A stretch of 64,000 bases of DNA, from positions 492,001 through 556,000 of the forward strand of contig QENC01000001.1 of the NCBI GenBank assembly GCA_003331005.1, given 5' to 3'. The stretch comes from Candidatus Tokpelaia sp. JSC085. Its GTDB lineage: Bacteria; Pseudomonadota; Alphaproteobacteria; Rhizobiales; Rhizobiaceae. The position numbers were made by a program, and so were the translations under genes. Below are positions 29,485 through 38,734 of the stretch, in pieces. Under the pieces are notes generated by a model. The model saw only the letters and a list, made by a program, of their open reading frames with translations. It was not told the origin of the DNA and ran no database searches. How positions within the stretch are numbered: the stretch's first letter is position 1; each line of letters begins with the position of its first letter.

Positions 29485-30585
29485 CTATAAACGATCAAGC
29501 CAGATGGAAAAGCCGATGGCCGGAATGGGTGTTTGAGCACCGAGCATGGTCAGAAGCCGGTCATAGCGACCTCCACCGGCAAGAATTCGTGATTCGCTTT
29601 CGTCATCATGGATTTCGTAAACAAAGTCGGTATAGTAATCAAGCGCACGGCCGAAAGCAGCTTTATAGCGCAATTCCGGTAAATAAAGCCCTTGTCGATC
29701 AATGGCTTTTACCCGGTCCGAAAAACGGGAGAGAACCTTATCAAGGGCAAGGTTGTGACGAGATGCAAAATCTCTCAGTGTCTGTTCCGCCCTATCCAAA
29801 GAAACCTCAATGGCAAGAAATTCATCAAGAATAGCCAAAGATTGTTTGCTCAGCTTACAATTTGCAAGTGCATGTTTTTCGATCAATCTCTCCGCGATAT
29901 CCTTAGGAGTACGTCCTGCTACAGGAGAGAGATCAGAATCCAACATGTCCTTCTCAATAAATCGTATCAGGGCATGCTTGTCACCACAGACTGCTAGTTG
30001 GTTAATTTCAGTGGTGGGTAATTTTATTTTATCCGCTGGCTTTGCAAGATCAAAAAGAAGCAAGCGCAACTGTTTGTTATTTCCAAAGCACCGCAACATT
30101 TTTTTCTGCCAACCATGGGGAAGGTGGAGAGCGGCAAGAAGTGCTGCAAAAATAGCATGATCACCGATAAGAAATCGAACATTTTTATCTGGTGCAATAT
30201 GACGCAGGATCGCTGCCGCATGGCAGAAAGAACGTGCATCAGCTTTTGCTTCGTCTACTGCACCAAATTCTTCAATGCCCGCCTGATAAAATCCGGCGGT
30301 TCCATTACGTCTCTGTCGAAAAATTTCGCCTCTATAGGCATAATTTTGCGGGGTGGTACGACCACTCTCTATATGTTGAAGACAGACTGGTATGGTAAAT
30401 TCAGGACGCAAACACAAGCGATCGCCATTCTCACTTTCTGTCATAAAAATACGACGGCGTAAATCTTCGCCCACCATATCCAGAAACGGATCTGCAGGCT
30501 GCAGAATGGCAATATCGACAAGAGTTAGATTATGCAGCATGAAATAATCAGAAACTGCATCAATCGTGGTTTTATAGCCGTGCAT
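29485..30585 (-). CDS. hisZ: ATP phosphoribosyltransferase regulatory subunit HisZ
   Basis: 366 residues, a histidyl-tRNA synthetase paralogue without synthetase activity. It retains a class II-like core: LQPADPFLDMVGEDLRRRIFM, RLCLRPEFTIPVCLQHI, YAYRGEIFRQRR, and late AFGRALDYYTDFVYEI and LAGGGRYDRLLTMLG. HisZ forms an octamer with the short HisG, supplying its allosteric histidine site. It lies between hisS and hisG, the arrangement expected in Rhizobiales. Confidence 0.93.
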   Translation of the reverse strand: MHGYKTTIDAVSDYFMLHNLTLVDIAILQPADPFLDMVGEDLRRRIFMTESENGDRLCLRPEFTIPVCLQHIESGRTTPQNYAYRGEIFRQRRNGTAGFYQAGIEEFGAVDEAKADARSFCHAAAILRHIAPDKNVRFLIGDHAIFAALLAALHLPHGWQKKMLRCFGNNKQLRLLLFDLAKPADKIKLPTTEINQLAVCGDKHALIRFIEKDMLDSDLSPVAGRTPKDIAERLIEKHALANCKLSKQSLAILDEFLAIEVSLDRAEQTLRDFASRHNLALDKVLSRFSDRVKAIDRQGLYLPELRYKAAFGRALDYYTDFVYEIHDDESESRILAGGGRYDRLLTMLGAQTPIPAIGFSIWLDRL

Positions 30586-30690
30586 CTTATCTTATATCCC
30601 GCCAGTATAGCTGCTTAACTTAAGGGCAATTGCGTATACATTTTCATGCGGCGCCTTTTGCTCTTCCGTCATGTATGGCAAGAATGTGCT

Positions 30691-32172
30691 TTATTTTATG
30701 GCAAGGATGCGTTTTATTTCTTGCACCATTTGATTTTCATTGACAGTGATCTGAGCTGGACTCTGTTTGCGCCATATGGCATTATCTTTGATCTTCTGTG
30801 ACAAACGGATACCTTCAATCATATTTTTTATCTCAACGGTCCCGGCACTGCGCTCAGCTGAACCCTGGATAACAACACAGGGGGCACCTCGCCGATCGGC
30901 ATACTTCATCTGTGCTTTCAGACCAGCGTTGCCAACATAAATCTCTGCTCGGATACCTTGCTTGCGTAAATCAGAAACCATATGCTGATAGCGGGTTAAT
31001 GCTTCAAGGTCACGGTCCATCAGCAGAATTATAACTGGTCCAGCATTTTTCTGTTTGTTCAGTTTTCCCAAATTTGTCAGTGCTGTTATGAGGCGTGAAA
31101 CTCCCATTGAAAAACCAGTAGCAGGTACCGGCTTGGAACGGAAACGCGATACAAGACCATCATAACGACCACCGCCACCGACGGAACCAAAAACAACCCT
31201 TCGACCATCTTCATTCACAATATCCAATAGAAGTTCTACCTCAAAAACAGGACCGGTATAATATTCAAGTCCACGGATCACTGATGGATCAATTTTCACA
31301 CGATTTTCATAACCGGTTGCCAAAAAAAGCGCATACATCTCTTCAAGTTCGGCAAGACCTTCATGCCCTTTTGACGAATCACCTATAGCTTTGCGTAGAT
31401 TTTCAAGTGTTGCAGCACCAGTGGAAGCACCAGCTGCAACGAAATTGATTATACGTCTTATTGTAACAGCATCAAGTTCTGATCCTTTGGTAAAGGCGCC
31501 GCTTTCATCCAACCGTCCTTTTCCTAGAAGCGAGGCAACACCTTCTATGCCGAACTTGTCAAGTTTGTCAATCGCACGAAGTGTAGTAAGACGTTTATCG
31601 TGTTGTCTCTCACCATTAAGACCCACCATCTCCATGACTCCATCCCACACTTTTCGGTTATTGACACGAATAGTGTAATCACTCTGCCTGAGACCTAGAG
31701 ATTCTAATGTATCGGCAGCCATCATGCAGATTTCTGAATCAGAGATTACATTATCTGTGTTGACAGTATCTGCATCGAATTGCAGAAATTGCCGGAAACG
31801 TCCTGGTCCTGGCTTTTCATTTCGAAAAACCCAACCGACACGGTAACTGCGGTAAGGTTTGGGAAGGCGCTCAAAATTTTCAGCAACATAACGGGCAAGG
31901 GGAGCGGTCAGGTCATAGCGAAGCGATAACCACTGTTCATCATCGTCACGAAAGGAAAAAACACCAGCATTTGGACAGCCACTATCAGGAAGGAATTTAC
32001 CCAGCATATCCGTATATTCGATGAGAGGGGTCTCAACAGGCTCAAAACCATACAGCTCATAAACCTCACGGATAGCAGTTATAATTTTTGACGCTACTCG
32101 CAGGTCATCAGCTTTTTTGTCAAAAAATCCGCATGGTAGTCTTGCTCTCTTTTTTCCTGCTTTCGACAACAT
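30691..32172 (-). CDS. hisS: histidine-tRNA ligase
   Basis: 493 residues, a class II synthetase. Motif 1 lies around [18 protein letters not shown], motif 2 is [26 protein letters not shown], the histidine-binding loop is [17 protein letters not shown], and motif 3 is [13 protein letters not shown]. The C-terminal anticodon domain ([14 protein letters not shown] onwards) is present. The product charges tRNA-His, and the insert of the Rhizobiales type accounts for its being longer than the E. coli enzyme. First gene of hisS-hisZ-hisG, with a 105-base gap before hisZ. Confidence 0.95.
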   Translation of the reverse strand: MLSKAGKKRARLPCGFFDKKADDLRVASKIITAIREVYELYGFEPVETPLIEYTDMLGKFLPDSGCPNAGVFSFRDDDEQWLSLRYDLTAPLARYVAENFERLPKPYRSYRVGWVFRNEKPGPGRFRQFLQFDADTVNTDNVISDSEICMMAADTLESLGLRQSDYTIRVNNRKVWDGVMEMVGLNGERQHDKRLTTLRAIDKLDKFGIEGVASLLGKGRLDESGAFTKGSELDAVTIRRIINFVAAGASTGAATLENLRKAIGDSSKGHEGLAELEEMYALFLATGYENRVKIDPSVIRGLEYYTGPVFEVELLLDIVNEDGRRVVFGSVGGGGRYDGLVSRFRSKPVPATGFSMGVSRLITALTNLGKLNKQKNAGPVIILLMDRDLEALTRYQHMVSDLRKQGIRAEIYVGNAGLKAQMKYADRRGAPCVVIQGSAERSAGTVEIKNMIEGIRLSQKIKDNAIWRKQSPAQITVNENQMVQEIKRILAIK

Positions 32173-32358
32173 CCTTTTGCGTTTTCCGCTTCCTCAGTAT
32201 AAATTGATAGTGGCACAAAATGGAAGATATAAAATTTATTCTACTGCTCTGCAGTAGCTATAATGAGCTGTATCAACAGTTTATCTCTTGCCATCTCTAT
32301 ATCATTCATTCTAAACTGTTAAAAACAACAACGCTGAGGCGCAGGCAATAACCCGAAT

Positions 32359-33663
32359 TCATTTTCGTCTTTTTTTTACACCATTTAGCATTGCATTGAG
32401 AGTAACTACGGTCAATGCTCCCATAAAAGCACCACTTTCAACGATGACCTTGAATGGTCCTTTAATTCCTGAAAAAAGTGCTGGAAATGACATTGGCAGC
32501 ATGCCAAGACCAAGAGCAATAGCCACGATAATTGCATTATGAGTGCCTTCATAACGAACACGGGAGAGCTGCTGTATACCTGTCACAGCAGTCATACCAA
32601 ACATGATGACTGCTGCACCTCCCAGAACCGGAGCTGGCAATGTTGCAACAATCGCGGCCAACTTGGGAAAAAGCCCGAGTAATATTAGAACAACTCCGGA
32701 AAACGCCATGACATAACGACTTTTAACACCTGTCATGGCAATGAGTCCCGTATTTTGCATGAAGGCATTATAGGGAAAGCTGTTAAAAACTCCACCCAGC
32801 ATGGTTGAAAGTCCATTACTGCGCAGTGTATTCGCCAATATTTCCGGAGTGATCTTCCGATCAACCAATTCACCAACTGCCAAACTAGTGCCTATTGTTT
32901 CCACCATAATAACAATCATTGCAATGAAGATCAATATGATTGGGATCACTGAGAGTTTTGGTAGTCCAAAAGCAAAAGGTTTGACAAAATCAAACCACGG
33001 TGCAGCACTAACCATGCTAAAATCTGTATATCCGGTTATAGCTGCAATTAATGTTCCTCCTGAAAGGCTTATCAAAATACTACTATTGGCTATAAACCCG
33101 GTAAACCGTGCATAAAAAATAAGGGTAATGATAATCGTTGCAAGTCCCAGGCCAAGATGTGAAAGGCTGCCGAAATCAGCTGCTTCCGGGTTTCCACCAC
33201 CAAGCCATCGAGCAGCAGCAGGCATTAATGAGATCCCGATGATCGTGATAAGACTACCGGTGACCACAGGAGGGAAAAAGTGTAAAAATCTACTGAAAAT
33301 AGGTGCAACAAAAATCGTCAATATACCGCTGACAATGACGGATCCGAAAATATATTCTATACCATATTGCTGACCGATCATAATCATCGGCGTAAGGGCG
33401 ATGAATGAACAGCCCTGAATAAGTGGTATACGAGCACCAAACCGCCAGAACCCGAGTGTTTGAAACAGTGTCGCTACTCCAGATATTAGCAAGTTTGCAT
33501 TTAAAAGGAGAACAACATCTCTCAAATTAAGACCGATAGCATTTCCTAAAATCAAGGGGATGGTGATAGTGCCAGCATACATAACGATAACATGCTGTAT
33601 GCCTAATATAACAACTTTTCCTAATGGTGGCATTTCATCTGCTGGAGAAACATCATTTTTCAT
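32359..33663 (-). CDS. NCS2 family nucleobase permease, likely urate or xanthine
   Basis: 434 residues from the ATG at 33663, which has GAGGG nine bases before it; the frame extends 18 bases further to an ATG at 33681. About twelve to fourteen membrane helices. The early VILGIQHVIVMYAGTITIPLIL, QGCSFIALTPM, the glutamate in IMVETIGTSLAVGELV, and the NAT signature QNTGLIAMTGVKSRYV place it in the NCS2 purine symporters. Its position beside uraH, uraD, allA and puuE suggests it imports urate or xanthine with protons. It is 131 bases after uraH, so may be the last gene of that operon. Confidence 0.85.
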   Translation of the reverse strand: MKNDVSPADEMPPLGKVVILGIQHVIVMYAGTITIPLILGNAIGLNLRDVVLLLNANLLISGVATLFQTLGFWRFGARIPLIQGCSFIALTPMIMIGQQYGIEYIFGSVIVSGILTIFVAPIFSRFLHFFPPVVTGSLITIIGISLMPAAARWLGGGNPEAADFGSLSHLGLGLATIIITLIFYARFTGFIANSSILISLSGGTLIAAITGYTDFSMVSAAPWFDFVKPFAFGLPKLSVIPIILIFIAMIVIMVETIGTSLAVGELVDRKITPEILANTLRSNGLSTMLGGVFNSFPYNAFMQNTGLIAMTGVKSRYVMAFSGVVLILLGLFPKLAAIVATLPAPVLGGAAVIMFGMTAVTGIQQLSRVRYEGTHNAIIVAIALGLGMLPMSFPALFSGIKGPFKVIVESGAFMGALTVVTLNAMLNGVKKRRK

Positions 33664-33794
33664 GGCATGTGCCCTCATCATTTTCGTTCATAAAGTCATT
33701 AGCTGGTATCCATCATATACTGGCAAGCTCTAGAAAACCGGGTCCAATCATGTAAACTAGCAGGCTTTCCTCCACCTCGATCAAAAGACACAGC

Positions 33795-34142
33795 TTAACT
33801 TCCTCGATAAGTGGAATATGCCCATGGACTCACAAGTAATGGCACATGGTAATTTGTATTTTCTTCCGCAATTGCAAAACGGATAGGCACAGTACTCAGA
33901 AAGGGCATAGGTGTCGTATTGTTGCCCATGCGCTGAAAATATTCAGCAACGAAAAAGCATATTTCATAGATACCTGATTGCATCTTTTCATCTGCCAGCA
34001 ATTCTTTGCGCCCGGACGTGTCGGTCAAAGCTGTAAAAATGGCATTTCTTTCTGCGTTATCGAAGGCATAAAGCTCTAAACGCATATTTTTCGCCGGAAT
34101 ACCGTTTGCTGTATCCAAAACATGGGTTGAAAGTTTTGCCAT
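33795..34142 (-). CDS. uraH: 5-hydroxyisourate hydrolase (transthyretin-like)
   Basis: 115 residues. HIUase features are the opening LSTHVLDTANGIPA with the catalytic histidine, the arginine in LTDTSGRKEL, a histidine in NYHVPLLVSP, and the C-terminal signature YRGS that separates true hydrolases from transthyretin. The enzyme opens 5-hydroxyisourate to OHCU, the step after urate oxidation. Its start is two bases after the uraD stop, so the pair is translated together. The active-site set looks complete. Confidence 0.95.
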   Translation of the reverse strand: MAKLSTHVLDTANGIPAKNMRLELYAFDNAERNAIFTALTDTSGRKELLADEKMQSGIYEICFFVAEYFQRMGNNTTPMPFLSTVPIRFAIAEENTNYHVPLLVSPWAYSTYRGS

Positions 34143-34144
34143 TT

Positions 34145-34678
34145 TTATTGTCCTGTCAAATCCTTGAGACGTAATTCAGCAATGCGCGCAATCTGTCGAA
34201 GAGCTTCCTGGCATTCATCACTCTGGGAGTTGTGTAACCTTTCACGCATAGTGGTAAGAATAGAACACTTGTCATGCGGCTTATCAAAACCCCTGATTGC
34301 AATAATACAGGGAAAACCGAACCGCTCCTTATAAGCCATATTGAGCTGGTGAAATTCGGCAAATTCCTTGGCATCAAGCCTGTCCAAACCGATTCCCTCC
34401 TGTTCATCCCTTGATTCGTCAGTCAAGGTCCCTTGCCGCGTTGCCGTCCCAGCAAGATCGGGGTGAGCGCAGATCAGGGCTATTTGTTTTTCTTCACCAG
34501 CTTGCATAACCTCTGTCAGCATACTTTGGTAAAGCTCTTGAATTGTAGCAAAGGGACGTCTGGACACAATAGACCTTACCACCCAAGATGAATTTTCAAA
34601 AATCCCGGATAGAATCGAGCAGAAGACTTCAGAAGAAGCCGCGTTCAATGTTGCAAGATCAACGACATCTGTCTTCAT
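34145..34678 (-). CDS. uraD: OHCU decarboxylase
   Basis: 177 residues, all-helical family. LNAASSEVFCSILSGIFENSSWV opens the domain; the catalytic histidine is in LICAHPDLAG, followed by the conserved LDAKEFAEFHQLNMAYKERFGFPCIIAI (read in parts, about 100-128). It converts OHCU to S-allantoin. The ATG overlaps the allA stop by four bases and the gene runs directly into uraH, so the four genes puuE-allA-uraD-uraH behave as one operon. Confidence 0.95.
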   Translation of the reverse strand: MKTDVVDLATLNAASSEVFCSILSGIFENSSWVVRSIVSRRPFATIQELYQSMLTEVMQAGEEKQIALICAHPDLAGTATRQGTLTDESRDEQEGIGLDRLDAKEFAEFHQLNMAYKERFGFPCIIAIRGFDKPHDKCSILTTMRERLHNSQSDECQEALRQIARIAELRLKDLTGQ

Positions 34679-35226
34679 ATAGGCGATCCACCATGCTTCC
34701 TTGAATTTAGTGCTAGACTTTTAATCTTATATATTTTGTCATAAAAATGTTCTTCAAGATTTTTTTCCTGGCCAGCACGGTCAATCACAACAAAATCCGA
34801 AGTTTTCTCAAGGGCAAGTAAAGGGTGATGCCAGGCACCAATGCGATAGTTTACCCCTTCGCCTTCTTTTGTTATAAAGGCCTGCGGTTTTTGTGGAATT
34901 CCAGCCTGATCTTCTGCTACGACCACTAGAAAACGACATCCATTAACCGGGAAAAATGCCTGGGAGCCGTAGGGATGGCGCTCCATCATTTTGATATCAA
35001 TCGGGATTGAAAAGGGATTCCCCCTAAAAATATTGAAAAAAAATGCAGCATCTGTACCACGCACTTGAATATCTGCTAGATCATGATAACGCTTTGTTGT
35101 GCCGTTGTTGATATAGAACATCCGTGAAGGATAAGCCATTATAACGTCACCAAAAGGAGAAAAACTTTTTTCTTCAAGCGGGCGCACCGAAATTTCAACA
35201 GCACCGGAGGTCGTTCTTTTTGGCAT
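34675..35226 (-). CDS. allA: ureidoglycolate lyase
   Basis: 183 residues from the ATG at 35226 (MPKRTTSGAVEISVRPL), four bases after puuE; the open frame extends further upstream but would then overlap puuE by 53 bases. AllA splits ureidoglycolate to glyoxylate and urea. The cupin-like fold shows FSPFGDVI, MERHPYGSQAFFPVNGCRFLVVVA and GVNYRIGAWHHPLLAL, the family core. The glyoxylate produced can feed malate synthase G encoded 3.5 kb away. Confidence 0.93.
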   Translation of the reverse strand: MPKRTTSGAVEISVRPLEEKSFSPFGDVIMAYPSRMFYINNGTTKRYHDLADIQVRGTDAAFFFNIFRGNPFSIPIDIKMMERHPYGSQAFFPVNGCRFLVVVAEDQAGIPQKPQAFITKEGEGVNYRIGAWHHPLLALEKTSDFVVIDRAGQEKNLEEHFYDKIYKIKSLALNSRKHGGSPI

Positions 35227-35230
35227 GCGT

Positions 35231-36184
35231 TCAAGTGTCCTTCCCAACTGAATGATGCGTGTGCCAATGGCGAGCAATGTCAATACGGCGTGTTATCCAG
35301 ACATGATCCTGATTCATAATGTAATCAAGAAAACGTTCAAGTGCCGCTGTTCTTCCTGGATGACCGGCAAGACGACAGTGAAGACCAATGGATAGCATTT
35401 TCGGTGCTCCTTCTCTACCTTCGCGGTTAAGGACATCAAAGCTGTCCTTTAGATAGGTAAAAAACTGATCGCCACTGTTAAATCCCTGCAGCATGGCAAA
35501 ACGCATATCGTTAACATCCAGGCTATAGGGTATAATAAGATGCGGCCCTTTTGGACCGCTGACCCAATATGGTAGTTCGTCAGCATAGGAGTCAGATGTG
35601 TAGATAAAACCACCTTCTTCCATCAAGAGACGTAATGTATTGATAGACGGTTTTCCCTGATAAAAGCCAAGCGGCCGCTCACCGGTTATTTCCTGATGTA
35701 AGTTGATCGCATCATGGATATGGCGACGTTCCGTCTTTTCATCAAAATTCTTATATTCAAGCCATCGCAGACCATGGCTGGAGATCTCCCAGTCAACTTC
35801 TTTCATAGCAGCGACTGCTTCCTTATTTCGCATCAAAGCCAGGGTCACTGCATAAACGGTTATTGGCAAATTCCTGCAGGTAAATGTACGCCAAAGACGC
35901 CAAAAACCTGTACGTGACCCATATTCATAAAGGGATTCTATATTAAGATTGCGCTGGTGTATCCAAGGAACCGCACCGACAATTTCGGACAGCAGGGATT
36001 CTGAAGCAGGATCACCATCAAGAATGCAGGACTCACCACCTTCCTCGTAATTAATAACAAACTGAACAGCTATTCTCGCATCTCCTGGCCATCGCGGATC
36101 AGGAAGATTGCGACCATACCCTATCATATTACGCGGATAGTGAACGCCTCCATATCCTGATTGACCTAAAGTAGCCCAGCTCAT
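35231..36184 (-). CDS. puuE: allantoinase, polysaccharide-deacetylase (PuuE) type
   Basis: 317 residues from the ATG at 36184, preceded by GGGATGA; a longer frame starts at 36238. It has the PuuE opening YPRNMIGYGRNLPDPRWPG, then AVQFVINYEEGGE, WEISSHGLRWLEY and RRHIHDAINLHQEITGERPLGFY of the NodB-like fold, ending near LHCRLAGHPGRTAALERFLDYI. PuuE hydrolyses allantoin to allantoate without the metal-bound amidohydrolase fold of AllB. First gene of the operon, divergent from the flavoprotein gene across 208 bases. Confidence 0.93.
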   Translation of the reverse strand: MSWATLGQSGYGGVHYPRNMIGYGRNLPDPRWPGDARIAVQFVINYEEGGESCILDGDPASESLLSEIVGAVPWIHQRNLNIESLYEYGSRTGFWRLWRTFTCRNLPITVYAVTLALMRNKEAVAAMKEVDWEISSHGLRWLEYKNFDEKTERRHIHDAINLHQEITGERPLGFYQGKPSINTLRLLMEEGGFIYTSDSYADELPYWVSGPKGPHLIIPYSLDVNDMRFAMLQGFNSGDQFFTYLKDSFDVLNREGREGAPKMLSIGLHCRLAGHPGRTAALERFLDYIMNQDHVWITRRIDIARHWHTHHSVGKDT

Positions 36185-36280
36185 AAAATCATCCCATCGA
36201 ATATGTATATAATGCACATCAGCAAAGATAGTATACAAGCTTATTCACATAAAATAAAATAAAATTTACTCGCAAAAAAT

Positions 36281-36305
36281 CTATTATGGTGTAATAGGGT
36301 ATAAT
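36281..36305. promoter_or_regulatory. palindrome with adjacent -10 box between puuE and the flavoprotein gene
   Basis: CTATTA-TGGTG-TAATAG at 36281-36297 is a perfect 6-base inverted repeat with a 5-base spacer. TATAAT follows at 36300-36305, facing the flavoprotein gene. The site sits in the shared divergent region, where a repressor or activator could control both transcripts. No regulator gene is present in the block. Confidence 0.4.
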
Positions 36306-36392
36306 CGTTAAACCTTGACTTTATTTTTATGGACATATCTGAAATTTGATAACTCGAAGCCGTTGACTGTGCCTTGAACAGGGAAGTATGAA

Positions 36393-37844
36393 ATGAAACA
36401 AGGAGGCGAAAATGATTTGCATACATTGGAACAAAGGATAGCATACGATCTCTCATGTCTAGCTTATCCTTCACGCAACTGGATACCTAAAAGACATTAT
36501 AACGGGAAAATTGTCAGTAATGTTGTAATCGTAGGGGGTGGCCAAAGTGGTGTCGCCCTGGCTCTTAATTTGCGCGGAGAGTGCGTGAACAACGTCATAA
36601 TAATTGACCGTAATCCCCAAGGACGGGAAGGTCCCTGGCGGGCTTTTGCCCGTATGCATACATTGCGCACCCCCAAACACGTGACTGGCCCAGACGTTGG
36701 TATTCCAAGTCTGTCTGTCAAGGCATGGTGGGAAGCGAAATATGGAGTGGAATCCTGGAGAACGATGGACAGAATTCCTACTGATCGTTGGGCTGAATAT
36801 TTAGTCTGGCTCCGTAATGTGGTTGGGATTCATGTTCAGAATAACACGGAAGCTCATGATATTCAGCCGCTTGAGGGTGGGTTGCTAGCAGTTTATACCC
36901 GTAAGACAAATCAAGCTGGCTATAATACTGAGAACCCGAAAGTTCTTTTCACCCGAAATGTTGTCCTGGCAACAGGGATTGAGGGAAGCGGACAGTGGAT
37001 TATACCGGATCTTATTCGTAAGAATATATCAAAAGGCCTTTATGCTCATACGGCTGACGCAATTGATTTCACATGTCTAACAGGTAAGCGGGTTGCGGTA
37101 ATTGGTGCTGGAGCATCTGCTTTTGACAATGCAGCTGAAGCACTGGAGCATGGCGCCACATCGGTTGATCTCTTTGTCCGTAGAAAAACGCTGCCGACGG
37201 TTAATCCTTATCGGTGGATGGAATATAGTGGTTTTCTTCGTCACTTTGGTGACTTGGATGACAAGAATAAATGGCGCTTTATGCGCTATCTTTTTGCAAT
37301 AAACCAGCCACCACCGCAAGATACTTATCTTCGGGTAGCCCGATACAACAATTTTTCTATGCATTTGGGTAGCCCAATTGAAAACGCTGGTCACGACGGT
37401 CTTTTCAAAAACACACTATGGTTACAAACCCCACAAGGGCGTACTGAATTCGATTTTCTGATTGTTGGCACTGGTTTCAAAGTTGATCTTGGACTGCGTC
37501 CAGAATGTCAAAGATTTAGTGACATGATAGCTTTATGGGCTGATCGTTACCAGCCTGATAAAGAAGAAGAGAATGCCATGCTGTCTAGCTTTCCTTATAT
37601 GAGTTCATCCTTTCAGTTTACAGAAAAAGAGCCTAATATAGCACCGTATCTCAAAAATATCTTTAGTTATACCTATGCTAGTATACCAAGTCTTGCTGCA
37701 TCAGCAGGTATTTCTGCATTAAAATTTGGTATGGCGCGATTGGTTGGTGGTATTACACGCGAGCTTTTTCAGGAAGATGTGGATTATCATTTGAATGATC
37801 TCAAATCTTTTAATGTCAAAGAACTGACCATGATACAAAAATAG
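36393..37844 (+). CDS. FAD/NAD(P)-binding monooxygenase-like flavoprotein of the purine block
   Basis: 483 residues. The FAD-binding Rossmann motif is VVIVGGGQSGVALAL (about 46-60). The NAD(P)-binding one is VAVIGAGASAFDNAAEAL (about 233-250), and the ATG-type motif VVLATGIEG precedes it. FLIVGTGF near the C-terminal third is the closing FAD motif. This is the class B flavin monooxygenase/thioredoxin-reductase fold; I cannot name the substrate. It stands divergent from puuE-allA-uraD-uraH and 32 bases ahead of allE. No recognised urate oxidase (Uox, PuuD, HpxO) is seen nearby, so urate hydroxylation is one possible role. Start follows GGGAAG. Confidence 0.7.
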   Translation: MKQGGENDLHTLEQRIAYDLSCLAYPSRNWIPKRHYNGKIVSNVVIVGGGQSGVALALNLRGECVNNVIIIDRNPQGREGPWRAFARMHTLRTPKHVTGPDVGIPSLSVKAWWEAKYGVESWRTMDRIPTDRWAEYLVWLRNVVGIHVQNNTEAHDIQPLEGGLLAVYTRKTNQAGYNTENPKVLFTRNVVLATGIEGSGQWIIPDLIRKNISKGLYAHTADAIDFTCLTGKRVAVIGAGASAFDNAAEALEHGATSVDLFVRRKTLPTVNPYRWMEYSGFLRHFGDLDDKNKWRFMRYLFAINQPPPQDTYLRVARYNNFSMHLGSPIENAGHDGLFKNTLWLQTPQGRTEFDFLIVGTGFKVDLGLRPECQRFSDMIALWADRYQPDKEEENAMLSSFPYMSSSFQFTEKEPNIAPYLKNIFSYTYASIPSLAASAGISALKFGMARLVGGITRELFQEDVDYHLNDLKSFNVKELTMIQK

Positions 37845-37876
37845 AGAAAAAGAAAAAAAGTAATAGCGAACCGAAT

Positions 37877-38698
37877 ATGCAGAGATATTTTTATCCACCC
37901 GGGGATCTTCAAAAGCAGAAGACATTTACTACAAGCCGGGCCATTTTTACCGAAAGCTATATGGTCATGCCGGCCAGTGTTATGAGGGATATCGTGACGA
38001 GCAGCCTTCCTTTTTGGCAAAAAAGCCGCTTTTGGATACTGGCCCGGCCCCTTTCTGGTTTTGCCGAAACCTTTTCACAATATATAGCAGAAATAGAAAC
38101 GGGGGGTGGCTCAAAAAAGCCGGAAGTAGACAGGAGAGCAGAAAGCGCAATTTTCATTGTCGATGGCAGAATAGAGATTGTTTTGCAGGGAAAAACACAT
38201 GTATTAGAAGAGGGGGGATTTGCTTATATTCCACCGAATGCTGATTGGCAAGTGAAAAATTCTTCATCAAGTTTGGCACGTTTCCACTGGATCAGAAAAG
38301 CTTATGAGAAGGTTGAAGGTTTGGGTACTCCTCAAGCCATTTTCACAACAGATGAGGCAACTGTTCCAGCTTTGATGCCAGGGTATGAAAGTGTATGGAT
38401 GACAACACGCTTCATGGACATGGCCGATTTACGTCATGATATGAACGTCGCCATCGTTACGTTTATGCCGGGTGGGAGAATTCCGTTTACGGAAACACAT
38501 GTTATGGAACATGGACTGTATGTTTTGCAAGGTCAAGGCGTATATCGTCTCAATAATACATGGATTGAAGTTGCAGAAGGAGATTTTATGTGGTTACGGG
38601 CTTTTTGTCCTCAGGCCTGCTACGCAGGCGGTTCTGAACCCTTCCGATACCTTCTCTATAAAGATATCAATCGCCATGCACACCTTTGGAAAAGTTAA
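37877..38698 (+). CDS. allE: (S)-ureidoglycine aminohydrolase
   Basis: 273 residues, a bicupin. The first cupin has FIVDGRIEIVLQGKTHVLEEGGFAYIPP, the second VTFMPGGRIPFTETHVMEHGLYVLQGQGVYRL with the manganese-binding histidines and glutamate, then VAEGDFMWLRAFCPQACYAGG. AllE (YlbA) releases ammonia from ureidoglycine to give ureidoglycolate, the substrate of AllA. Its use implies allantoate is opened by an amidohydrolase (AllC type), which is not in the window. It is followed by glcB after 36 bases on the same strand. Confidence 0.9.
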   Translation: MQRYFYPPGDLQKQKTFTTSRAIFTESYMVMPASVMRDIVTSSLPFWQKSRFWILARPLSGFAETFSQYIAEIETGGGSKKPEVDRRAESAIFIVDGRIEIVLQGKTHVLEEGGFAYIPPNADWQVKNSSSSLARFHWIRKAYEKVEGLGTPQAIFTTDEATVPALMPGYESVWMTTRFMDMADLRHDMNVAIVTFMPGGRIPFTETHVMEHGLYVLQGQGVYRLNNTWIEVAEGDFMWLRAFCPQACYAGGSEPFRYLLYKDINRHAHLWKS

Positions 38699-38734
38699 TA
38701 ATGGATGAGATGCATTCAAAAAAAAGGACATGCT

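Noticed and set aside
31391-31678. 95-codon plus-strand frame inside hisS
   Set aside because: Antisense shadow of a clear synthetase gene; no independent start signal.
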